12,987 nucleotides of DNA. Source: Pyrinomonadaceae bacterium (lineage in GTDB: Bacteria > Acidobacteriota > Blastocatellia > Pyrinomonadales > Pyrinomonadaceae). Position 1 is the first letter of the stretch. Each line of letters begins with the position of its first letter. The position numbers and the translations under genes were made by a program. The notes under the pieces are model-generated. The model saw only the letters and a list, made by a program, of their open reading frames with translations. It did no database searches and had not been told where the DNA came from. Shown here piece after piece: positions 7,301-12,987 of this stretch. The stretch is from the NCBI GenBank assembly GCA_013812565.1, contig JACCTF010000613.1, positions 1-12,987 of the forward strand. Reading direction: 5' to 3'.

Positions 7301-8092
7301 TTAATTGTTGCGTTTCAAGCGGCTCCAGAAACTGTGCGCTGGAAGAGATATATCGACGCCCTCGTAGCGTGAGCAGATGGCGCGCTGGTCCAGCACATGA
7401 CCTTGCAGCCAGATTTCAGCGGCCAGCACTGAGCCGACTTCAAGTTTACTGCCGCGCAACGCACGGCGGTTAATCAGCACTTCGAGTTTTAGTCGATTGA
7501 GATCAAGGTAGACCCAGTACAGCTCGCTTCCTGAGAGCGGGTTACGCAGCGACTTGAAGGCGGTGACTTGTCCGCACAAACTCCAATCGTTTTCGTGTGC
7601 GGCGCGCTCCGGCGCAACATCTTCAAGCGGCTGCCAGCGCACCGGCTCGCTTCCCTTAGCACACACGCGAGCGCGGTAAGCGAGACCACATAAACCAACG
7701 TAGAGTTCACGTTGGCGGAAACTGGCGAGGCCCACTTCCGTTAAGTTTTGCAGCTCAAAAAGCACCTCGGCATCCGCGTTGTCACAGTAGCCATGCACCA
7801 CAGCTTCGCCTTCTTCGTCATATTCTGTCAAAGCCCACGGGCTGATGCGTTGCGGGTAACGGGCGCGAAACCCAGGACGGCAATCGGCATAAAAGATGTC
7901 GCCAGTGCCCGATTCATAAAGCACAGTCCACACTTCTAAACCTTCCCCAAGTTTCCAACAACGGCCATGCAACACAGCGCCGCGCCGCAGCAACTGCGTC
8001 GGCTCGCCTTGATCTCCGGCCCGCTCGGCAAGATGGTTGAAGTCTTTTTCGCTCGGCACTTCCAACCCGATGGCTTTAAACGTTGCGTCCAT
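7301..8092 (-). CDS. Hypothetical soluble protein
   Basis: 263 residues with no signal peptide or membrane segment. The family is not recognised. The N-terminal MDATFKAIGLEVPSEKDFNHLAERA reads like a small helical start, and the middle (~35-130) looks beta-rich with three scattered cysteines (45, 71, 103) that do not form a clear metal site. The C-terminal half has amphipathic strands (SELYWVYLDLNRLKLEVLIN, ~190-210) and ends in a basic tail. The codon pattern and 263-codon length without interruption make it a real gene. It starts at ATG 8092, 51 nt downstream of the 8144-8374 gene, without a clear ribosome-binding sequence. No function is proposed. Confidence 0.8.
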   Translation of the reverse strand: MDATFKAIGLEVPSEKDFNHLAERAGDQGEPTQLLRRGAVLHGRCWKLGEGLEVWTVLYESGTGDIFYADCRPGFRARYPQRISPWALTEYDEEGEAVVHGYCDNADAEVLFELQNLTEVGLASFRQRELYVGLCGLAYRARVCAKGSEPVRWQPLEDVAPERAAHENDWSLCGQVTAFKSLRNPLSGSELYWVYLDLNRLKLEVLINRRALRGSKLEVGSVLAAEIWLQGHVLDQRAICSRYEGVDISLPAHSFWSRLKRNN

Positions 8093-8143
8093 AATCGTAA
8101 GCGATCAGCTTTCAGCAGGGAAAGCGAATATCGCACCTGCTAC

Positions 8144-8374
8144 TCACGGCAAAACACGCTTTCGTGGCTGAGCCGGCGATTGGTGTTCGCCGGATTCATC
8201 TCCGGCGTGCGGGGCGTTACTTCGGTAACCTCGGATGTTGCGCTGCGGGCCATGCGCAGGACGCATCCCTGAACGCACCATCTCAGCAAACAGCTCCATA
8301 TCATAGTCCGCTTCACGCGACATCTCTTCGCGAATCGTATGAAGCACTTCTAAAAATCTTGGGCGACGGTACAT
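8144..8374 (-). CDS. Small helical protein, possible antitoxin partner of the PIN protein
   Basis: 76 residues from ATG 8374. The first ~45 are one acidic helical unit (FLEVLHTIREEMSREADYD, then MELFAEMVRSG), a pattern I associate with short proteins (xxIRxEM...YDxxxFxxxxR) encoded beside PIN-domain genes. That association is from memory and unverified. The last ~30 residues are Pro/Gly/Ser-rich with poorer codon use. The +1 frame over the same stretch (from about 8241) reads more like this genome and ends in its own stop, so a frameshift may have replaced the original tail. The PIN gene lies upstream on the same strand, separated by a 183-nt repeat segment. Confidence 0.6.
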   Translation of the reverse strand: MYRRPRFLEVLHTIREEMSREADYDMELFAEMVRSGMRPAHGPQRNIRGYRSNAPHAGDESGEHQSPAQPRKRVLP

Positions 8375-8382
8375 AAATTAAA

Positions 8383-8577
8383 AGTGACGAGTGACAAGTG
8401 ACGAGTGACAAGATACAAGCACGCGTGCAGGACGCGCCGTTGGCGGCGCTAATCCGTCCGTACGTCTGCTTGCGCCGCACATCCGGAGCAGATGTATGTA
8501 GTAACTGCTGATACACTGATAACACATATCTTTATCTTCCTTCCTGCTTGTTACTTGTCACTCGTCACTTGTCACTG
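8383..8577. repeat. Segment bounded by inverted AGTGAC(A/G) heptamer repeats
   Basis: The left end has tandem heptamers AGTGACG, AGTGACA, AGTGACG and AGTGACA (8383-8410), followed by a decayed AGATACA. The right end carries the same array in reverse. 8390-8412 and 8554-8576 are perfect 23-nt inverted repeats enclosing 141 nt. Homology continues inward imperfectly (both read on to a CAAGCA sequence). The core has a hairpin GCGCCG/CGGCGC (8434-8449, loop TTGG) and no credible gene. It resembles a non-autonomous inverted-repeat element, but no target duplication is evident. Confidence 0.75.
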
Positions 8578-9037
8578 TTGAAGTGCCCACCAAAAACTCC
8601 GGCGTGACGATCACCGGGACAAAGAATCCGGCCGCTGTATTGAACAACCGTATGCGCGCTTGGCGACGCACGTTCGCGAGATGACCGAAGTTCCATGTCA
8701 CTAAGTAATCTATTTTTTCCAACGAAGCAATCGCCACGTGGAGCGCATCACCGAGGTACTTCCGGTGAAAGATGCCGCGCGCAACATAGCCATCGGCTAG
8801 GATCGTTGCTTCATCCGTTAATTCCACTTGTTCAAGCGGCTCGATCAACTTCAAGTATCCGGTGCGGTGCGGCTCCGGGATGCGCTCTAGTTCGCGCGCG
8901 ACGAGCGGTGAGATCACCGCGCGGTACTCCAGCATCTCGTGTTCCCACCAGCGGATCGTCAAGTCGCGGCGAAACGGCTCGCCGTTGTCAAGGTAGGCGC
9001 CGATCACGGATGTCTCAAGGTAAAGACTCTGCTTCAC
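8558..9037 (-). CDS. PIN-domain protein, VapC-like putative ribonuclease
   Basis: 159 residues. PIN-fold signatures: YLETSVIGAYLD with acidic residue Glu8 where most VapC proteins have Asp, SPLVARELERI (Glu49), GDALHVAIASLEKIDYLVTWN (Asp97) and WNFGHLAN with Asn116. These acidic residues would bind Mg2+ or Mn2+ for RNA cleavage. The WW motif at 30-31 (TIRWWEHE) and the C-terminal VPVIVTPEFL match a PIN subgroup often placed with small partner genes. The start is GTG 9037, overlapping the stop of the TPR/protease gene as GTGA, which suggests translational coupling. The last six residues (TVTSDE) and the stop are encoded by the heptamer repeat, so the native C-terminus was probably replaced. 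Toxin activity is inferred. Confidence 0.82.
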   Translation of the reverse strand: MKQSLYLETSVIGAYLDNGEPFRRDLTIRWWEHEMLEYRAVISPLVARELERIPEPHRTGYLKLIEPLEQVELTDEATILADGYVARGIFHRKYLGDALHVAIASLEKIDYLVTWNFGHLANVRRQARIRLFNTAAGFFVPVIVTPEFLVGTSTVTSDE

Positions 9038-10725
9038 GGCTGCGTGGCGCTTTCCCCTGGCTCGCGCTTCACGGCGTTTGTCTGCTTGGCAGGCGCGGTT
9101 AAAGGTTCAAGCCGCACAACTGTGCGCTGAAAATCGAAGGTGACGCGGAAGTGGCGCAGGATATTTCCCCCGATGATGCCGGTCTGCTCGAACCCGGAGG
9201 TTTCGTTAATCTGATCCAGATCAAGCACAACGGCAGGAACGTTGACGCGCTCCGTGCCTGCCATTACCACGCGGGGCAATATAAGCATCTGGACATTCTC
9301 CGCAACCCCGGCGGCACCGAAGACACGAAGGCGTGAACTCTGTGCGAAGCGCGTCATCTCCTCGCGCGCCGCTAAATCTTCGGAGACGACCGAGATGCTT
9401 GCGCCCGTGTCAATGATGAAGCTGAGGGGTTTAGCGATTCCCGGAAGATGAACCTCGCCGCTCCAGAACCCGCTTGTGGTGGTACGAATTGGTAGCTCAA
9501 TGCTTGCCGGAGCAACCGGAGTGGTTGCTCCGGCTGCTGTGGTCACGACTGAAGGCACGGTCGTCAGCGAGGCATCTACCGGCGGACGTTCCGCCTCACG
9601 CAGCAATGTGATGGTGCGCGCGGCGTAGTCAATCGAAGTAAGATATTTTGATAACAGGGCGAGGCCGATGTAACCGTCAATTGGTTCTTGATCGTTGTAG
9701 AAGCGGCGCACGTAGATGGGCACGTTCTCTACACGCGCCCCGTTCGTGTCGCCGAGTTGCAGGAACGGAAGAAACCCATAAACAATCTCGAAGCGACCGG
9801 CGCCACCGACGGCGCGCGCCATTCCGCCACGCGCGACAGGGCGCACACCCAAACGCGTTACCGCTTGCTCCGACATCACGCACATGCCCGATCCTGTATC
9901 GAGCACAAACCGCAGCGACTCCTTCGTGTTGCCCAAGCGCACACGAAGAATCGGCCGGTTGTTAACCAATTCAAATGGAACAACGGAGCGCGATGTTCCG
10001 GTTGTGCGGTAGAGCTGCCCCTGTGTGCTGAGGTAGCGCAGGAAATCTATCAGGCCGCGGATGCGCGCGCGGCGATCCTCGTCAGTGCGCGGCGCGACGC
10101 GAAGGAAACGCTCGTATGCATCAGCCGCTTCCGCATAACGTTCAAAGCGCGCCGCCGCTTGCGCGAGACTGAAGACAAAGTCGGGTTCCTTCTGATCAAG
10201 CGACACGGCGCGGCGCAACCCTCGAAGACTGGCGTTCGTGCGGTTCTCGTAAAAATCGATCATCGCGATCCCGGCAATCGCGAGCGCCTCCGTTTCTCTG
10301 AGACTGAGGGCAATGCGGAACTCCTCAACCGCGGCGCGGAAATCACCGACCGCAAGCAGGGCCTGACCAATCAGCGACCGGGCGCGCGCCGAAGTGGGTT
10401 CAGCCGTGGCGACGCGGGTGGCTTCGTCAAAGGCACCTTGTAAGTTTCGTTGCTTAAGCAGCGTGTAGCTCAGGCCGAGGCGCGCCCGTGTGTCTCGTTC
10501 ATCTTTCTGGAGCTTTTCGCGAAACAGCTTTTCGGCCGTTTCGAACTCGCCTTCGCGTAGCGCACGCTCAGCACGATCCCGTATTTTGTCAGCGGCAAAC
10601 GCGACGCTTCCGGCGTGGAGTGCGATCACCGCATCGCACGCTATGATCACAAAGCAGACGGCGAGGGCGGCCAAACTACTGACCGCCGCGTGGCATGCCT
10701 CTCTCTTTATGTCAGGAAACAGCAC
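9034..10725 (-). CDS. Exported TPR protein with two retropepsin-like aspartic protease domains
   Basis: 563 residues. Residues ~12-44 form a signal peptide or anchor (SSLAALAVCFVIIACDAVIA). Residues ~46-235 are tetratricopeptide repeats (A/G/F-spaced helices such as GEFETAEKLFREKL and GDFRAAVEEFRIAL). Two aspartic-protease domains of the bacterial Asp_protease_2 type follow: FVLDTGSGMCVMSE (Asp276) with closing DGYIGLALLSKY, and FIIDTGASISVVSE (Asp439) with closing GIIGGNILRHF. Between them is a Thr/Ala/Pro/Val-rich linker (~382-405). Each domain has a DTG active-site triplet, so one chain could form a pepsin-like pair. Protease activity is inferred. It starts at GTG 10725 with a weak ribosome-binding sequence, 32 nt after ogg, and overlaps the PIN start. 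Confidence 0.88.
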   Translation of the reverse strand: MLFPDIKREACHAAVSSLAALAVCFVIIACDAVIALHAGSVAFAADKIRDRAERALREGEFETAEKLFREKLQKDERDTRARLGLSYTLLKQRNLQGAFDEATRVATAEPTSARARSLIGQALLAVGDFRAAVEEFRIALSLRETEALAIAGIAMIDFYENRTNASLRGLRRAVSLDQKEPDFVFSLAQAAARFERYAEAADAYERFLRVAPRTDEDRRARIRGLIDFLRYLSTQGQLYRTTGTSRSVVPFELVNNRPILRVRLGNTKESLRFVLDTGSGMCVMSEQAVTRLGVRPVARGGMARAVGGAGRFEIVYGFLPFLQLGDTNGARVENVPIYVRRFYNDQEPIDGYIGLALLSKYLTSIDYAARTITLLREAERPPVDASLTTVPSVVTTAAGATTPVAPASIELPIRTTTSGFWSGEVHLPGIAKPLSFIIDTGASISVVSEDLAAREEMTRFAQSSRLRVFGAAGVAENVQMLILPRVVMAGTERVNVPAVVLDLDQINETSGFEQTGIIGGNILRHFRVTFDFQRTVVRLEPLTAPAKQTNAVKREPGESATQP

Positions 10726-10757
10726 AGCTTTCTGCTCGTTAAAGCACTTCAGAATGG

Positions 10758-11432
10758 TTACTTCAGAATCTCACCCGTCTTCATCGACCACAACACCAAA
10801 TCAAGCTCATCAAAATCTATCTGCGCGTCCTCAGCAAAACTACGTAATCGTTTTTCTATCTCCAAATACTTGCCGCGCGTCGCGGGCGGTCCGGGTGATT
10901 CAGTGATGCCAAGTTCGACGAGCGAGCGCAGTATGTGTTTGTCGAGAATAGCGTATCCGTTCAAACCGATGTTGCGTAAAAAGTGGCTTGCCTCTTTGTA
11001 GCCAAGTCCTTTAATGCCTCGCTCCCTCGCGAGCCAATCACGTCGCTCCAGCGGATCAGTAAAAGATGCGAGTCGTTCACGCAGACGCAGCCCGCAGTCT
11101 CCTTGGAGATGCTCGCGCGTGCTGACGATGTAGCCGGAGCGCGCCACAGGGTAACGATGCACGCCGCGTAATCTCTCGGCCAGATCTTCATGAGCGCCTT
11201 CAAATAACAACGGCTTGACAGCCTCCACTGAGCGCAGGCCCATTCGCGCCGACGCCCCGGCCGTGAAAATGCAGAAGACCAACTCTTCCCACAGCCTTGC
11301 GTCCGAACCACTCTGCCACACTTCGCGAAACTCTGCGAGGCGCTGGCGGATTGCCGAACCGCGCTCGCTGTGCGTAGCGCGGATGTTTTCAATCGTCACC
11401 GGTTGGGTATCTCGACGCACAACATTAACCAA
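10758..11432 (-). CDS. ogg: 8-oxoguanine DNA glycosylase / AP lyase, Ogg2 type
   Basis: 224 residues, the usual size of Ogg2 (archaeal MjOgg-like) enzymes, which remove 8-oxoguanine and nick the abasic site. The helix-hairpin-helix with catalytic lysine is clear: GIKGLGYKEASHFLRNIG with Lys146, followed by AILDKHILR with Asp164. The N-terminal WEELVFCIFTAGAS fits the family's helical domain. The protein is complete at the C-terminus (MKTGEILK). The longest frame starts at TTG 11432. GTG at 11420 or about 11399 are alternatives, and the family core begins near VTIENIRATHSERG, so the exact start is open. The TPR/protease gene follows by 32 nt. Confidence 0.9.
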   Translation of the reverse strand: MVNVVRRDTQPVTIENIRATHSERGSAIRQRLAEFREVWQSGSDARLWEELVFCIFTAGASARMGLRSVEAVKPLLFEGAHEDLAERLRGVHRYPVARSGYIVSTREHLQGDCGLRLRERLASFTDPLERRDWLARERGIKGLGYKEASHFLRNIGLNGYAILDKHILRSLVELGITESPGPPATRGKYLEIEKRLRSFAEDAQIDFDELDLVLWSMKTGEILK

Positions 11433-11484
11433 GCGAATTCTATGTACCTGCTCACATCATTGTCAACGAAGTCGCTCTTTCAGT

Positions 11485-11502
11485 CAGGGCTTTTGCAAAG
11501 TC
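11485..11502 (+). repeat. ISAs1 left terminal inverted repeat
   Basis: CAGGGCTTTTGCAAAGTC, an exact reverse complement of 12789-12806. The outside neighbour base on each side also pairs (T at 11484, A at 12807), so the repeat may be 19 bp. Confidence 0.92.
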
Positions 11503-11520
11503 TGAAATGATCAAAGTTAC

Positions 11521-11526
11521 TTGACA
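11521..11526 (+). promoter_or_regulatory. TTGACA -35-like box inside the IS left end
   Basis: An exact consensus TTGACA at 11521-11526, 77 nt before the transposase start and just inside the left repeat. The -10 position at 17 nt (around 11544-11551, CCAGTAAT) is poor, so the promoter would be weak, which is common for transposases. Confidence 0.3.
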
Positions 11527-11532
11527 AAAGAG

Positions 11533-11601
11533 GAAGACCTTTCCCAGTAATGCCGTTGAGATCAGCAGTTCAGCCGAAAGCATTACGGAGGAAAGGCCTT
11601 C
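11533..11601 (+). promoter_or_regulatory. Inverted repeat overlapping the transposase ribosome binding site
   Basis: GAAGACCTTTCC (11533-11544) and GGAAAGGCCTTC (11590-11601) pair at 11 of 12 positions across a 45-nt loop. The GGAGG ribosome-binding sequence is at 11587-11591, 11 nt before ATG 11603, so folding of a long mRNA would touch the binding site and start region. A comparable arrangement limits translation from read-through transcripts in IS10 and IS50. The role here is inferred. Confidence 0.4.
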
Positions 11602-11602
11602 G

Positions 11603-12784
11603 ATGGAGATTAGCACAGCAGTGCCGGCGCTCGCAGCACAGGCGCCGGGAACGTTCTTTGAGGTCGGCAGTTTGCTCGCCGCCTTAGCTCACGTCACAGA
11701 TCAGCGCTCAGCACGCGGCGTGCGCTACGACTTGGCACCCGTGCTGGTGCTGATGGTGTTGGCGAAACTTTCTGGTGAGGATCGTCCGAGCGGGATCGCG
11801 CACTGGGTCTCGTTACGTGCCGCCTGGCTGGTGAAAGCTCTGGGTCTGAAGTGGAAACGCACGCCACACGATGCCACGTACCGGCGCGTGATGGCTTCTG
11901 CCATCGATGTCGGAGAACTTGAAGCCGTGGTCAGCCGGTTCCTGCAACCAGCGCCGAGCGAAGGCGTGGCGCTGATCATCAACCTGGATGGCAAGAGCTT
12001 GCGTGGGACCATCCCTGCCGGGCAGACACAGGGCGAGCATCTCTTAGCGGCATATCACCCGGAGGCCGGCGTGGTCTTATTGCAGATCGCCGTCGGGAGC
12101 AAAGAAAACGAGATTTCCGCCGCCCCACGCTTGCTGCAAGCGCTTGATTTATCAGGCAAGATCGTCACCGGTGATGCGATGTTTGCCCAAGTTGAGTTGT
12201 CGCGGCAGGTGGTTGCGGCGGGCGGCGATTACCTCTGGGTCGTCAAAGACAATCAACCTTCGGTGCGCGACCACATTGAAACTTTGTTTGTCTCCGAACG
12301 CACGGCGAGAGGGCCAGTGGCGCACGATTTTCAGAGCGCGACGACGATTGATAAAGGACATGGACGCTTGGAGCAGCGCACGCTCACGGCGAGCAGCTTA
12401 CTGAATGAGTATCTCGGCTGGCCGGGTGTGGGACAGGTCTTTGAGATCGAGCGTGAGGTCATCGAGTTAGCTTCGCAACAGCGGAGGCATGAGATCGTGT
12501 ATGGGATCAGCAGCCTCAATGGCGCAGCAGCCGATGCCGCACGGTTGCTCTCGATTAGTCGCGCGCACTGGGGGATTGAAAACGGGCTGCACTACCGCCG
12601 CGATGTGACCTTCAAAGAGGACGCCACAAGAATGAAAAACGGCACTGCCGCGCAAGTCTTGGCGATCCTTAATAATCTTGCGCTTGGATTGATTCGGCGC
12701 GCGGGCTTTGACAATGCCGCTGAAGCTCGTCGTTGGTTCGAAGCCCGTCCCAAAGCGGCTCTTGATCTTGTTTTACGTTGCTAA
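11603..12784 (+). CDS. ISAs1-family DDE transposase
   Basis: 393 residues, full length for ISAs1. The N-terminal domain (~20-110) has the conserved DQRSARGVRYDLAPVLVLMV and HDATYRRVM segments. The DDE catalytic triad is visible: Asp129 in NLDGKSLRG, Asp191 in VTGDAMFAQ and Glu326 in AHWGIENGLHYRRDV. Also present are VVKDNQP (213-219), KGHGRLEQRT (251-260) and the C-terminal MKNGTAAQVLAILNNLALGLIR. No catalytic residue is missing and the frame is uninterrupted. The ATG start has GGAGG 11 nt upstream. It is the only sure plus-strand gene in the window. Confidence 0.96.
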   Translation: MEISTAVPALAAQAPGTFFEVGSLLAALAHVTDQRSARGVRYDLAPVLVLMVLAKLSGEDRPSGIAHWVSLRAAWLVKALGLKWKRTPHDATYRRVMASAIDVGELEAVVSRFLQPAPSEGVALIINLDGKSLRGTIPAGQTQGEHLLAAYHPEAGVVLLQIAVGSKENEISAAPRLLQALDLSGKIVTGDAMFAQVELSRQVVAAGGDYLWVVKDNQPSVRDHIETLFVSERTARGPVAHDFQSATTIDKGHGRLEQRTLTASSLLNEYLGWPGVGQVFEIEREVIELASQQRRHEIVYGISSLNGAAADAARLLSISRAHWGIENGLHYRRDVTFKEDATRMKNGTAAQVLAILNNLALGLIRRAGFDNAAEARRWFEARPKAALDLVLRC

Positions 12785-12788
12785 CCGG

Positions 12789-12806
12789 GACTTTGCAAAA
12801 GCCCTG
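12789..12806 (-). repeat. ISAs1 right terminal inverted repeat
   Basis: GACTTTGCAAAAGCCCTG, an exact reverse complement of the left repeat at 11485-11502. It begins 4 nt after the transposase stop codon (TAA at 12782-12784). Confidence 0.92.
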
Positions 12807-12818
12807 ATCACGGATGCT

Positions 12819-12971
12819 ATGACGAGCGCAGCGAACAGAGTCGCTTACACACAGTTTAAAACAGTCAAGGGCAGCAATCTTTCAACGGGCGAGTGGATCA
12901 CCATCGGGGCGCTCGTCGGGGTGAAGGCCGCGCCGTTATCGCTTCTCCTCGTTCGTCTTGGCACCGAATGA
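12819..12971 (+). CDS. Possible 50-residue protein or 3' end of an interrupted gene
   Basis: Right of the IS, a frame opens across the element's end and reads MTSAANRVAYTQFKTVKG, then GEWITIGALVGVKAAPLSLL and a stop at 12969-12971. The hydrophobic C-terminal part could be a membrane segment. ATG 12819 has no ribosome-binding sequence. It could be the tail of a gene cut by the IS, a short gene, or chance. No family recognised. Confidence 0.22.
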   Translation: MTSAANRVAYTQFKTVKGSNLSTGEWITIGALVGVKAAPLSLLLVRLGTE

Positions 12972-12987
12972 GGATGTTGAGCATAGC

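Larger units (their letters stand above)
11485..12806 (+). mobile_element. Complete ISAs1-family insertion sequence
   Basis: A 1322-bp element bounded by 18-bp perfect terminal inverted repeats (11485-11502 and 12789-12806, reading CAGGGCTTTTGCAAAGTC inward) and encoding one transposase of ISAs1 type. ISAs1 elements are typically 1.2-1.5 kb and make 8-10 bp target duplications. No duplication is visible here: CTCTTTCAGT on the left does not match ATCACGGATG on the right. Either the flanks have rearranged or one side was deleted after insertion. The transposase is intact, so the copy may still be active. Confidence 0.92.

Noticed and set aside
7141..7473. Plus-strand frame of 110 codons
   Set aside because: It runs antisense over the end of the 7301-8092 gene, has odd Cys/Tyr-rich composition and no ribosome-binding sequence.
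8313..8525. Minus-strand frame of 70 codons across the heptamer segment
   Set aside because: It overlaps the start of the small gene in another frame, and its middle (LVTCHSS) is simply the translated repeat.
8383..8577. Short regular repeats considered as a CRISPR array
   Set aside because: The units are contiguous 7-bp copies without spacers and the two arrays are in opposite orientation.
9688..10443. Plus-strand frame of 251 codons
   Set aside because: Antisense to the TPR/protease gene, which has clear domain motifs. The long frame is a by-product of its codon use.
11475..12816. Target-site duplication of the ISAs1 element
   Set aside because: CTCTTTCAGT and ATCACGGATG do not match, and shifting the ends by one base does not help.

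Overview
The window is bacterial chromosome, moderately GC-rich by eye (roughly mid-50s %), with almost every gene on the minus strand and one intact insertion sequence near the right edge on the plus strand. The gene set (PrcB-like exported protein, acetate kinase, cytosine-deaminase-type amidohydrolase, TPR protein with retropepsin-like domains, Ogg2-type glycosylase, ISAs1 transposase) and the many short degenerate non-coding repeats would fit an Acidobacteriota-like soil or thermal bacterium. This placement is an inference from gene style only and is weak.

Layout, left to right. 1-503: 5' part of an AT-richer unknown gene running off the left edge. 636-1661: exported protein with a PrcB C-terminal-like domain. 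1843-3090: acetate kinase (ackA). 3152-4525: metal-dependent amidohydrolase/deaminase. 4526-4712: spacer carrying a REP-like palindromic element. 4713-5945: polytopic membrane protein resembling a GT-C glycosyltransferase. 5946-6147: short 10-bp repeats and a GC-rich hairpin. 6148-6464: remnant of an MFS transporter whose N- and C-terminal ends survive in different frames, joined at a perfect 19-bp inverted repeat. 6475-7050: membrane-anchored lytic transglycosylase. 7301-8092: unrecognised soluble protein. 8144-8374 and 8558-9037: small helical protein and PIN-domain protein, possibly a split toxin-antitoxin pair, separated by a segment of about 190 bp bounded by inverted AGTGAC(A/G) heptamer repeats. 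9034-10725: exported TPR protein with two tandem DTG aspartic-protease domains. 10758-11432: Ogg2-type 8-oxoguanine glycosylase. 11485-12806: complete ISAs1-family element with 18-bp terminal inverted repeats and no visible target duplication. 12807-12987: an open frame that may be the tail of an interrupted gene.

How the genes relate. Most look like ordinary housekeeping: acetate metabolism, deamination of a modified nucleoside or similar amine, envelope sugar transfer, peptidoglycan cleavage and DNA repair. The minus-strand run ogg - TPR/protease - PIN is tightly packed (32 nt gap, then a GTGA stop/start overlap) and may be one transcript. The transglycosylase and the MFS remnant are 10 nt apart and were probably once co-transcribed. 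I see no obvious new multi-gene defence or biosynthetic system. The most unusual things are the tandem retropepsin protein, the repeat-bounded segment that supplies the stop codon of the PIN gene, and the hairpin at the deletion joint in the MFS remnant.
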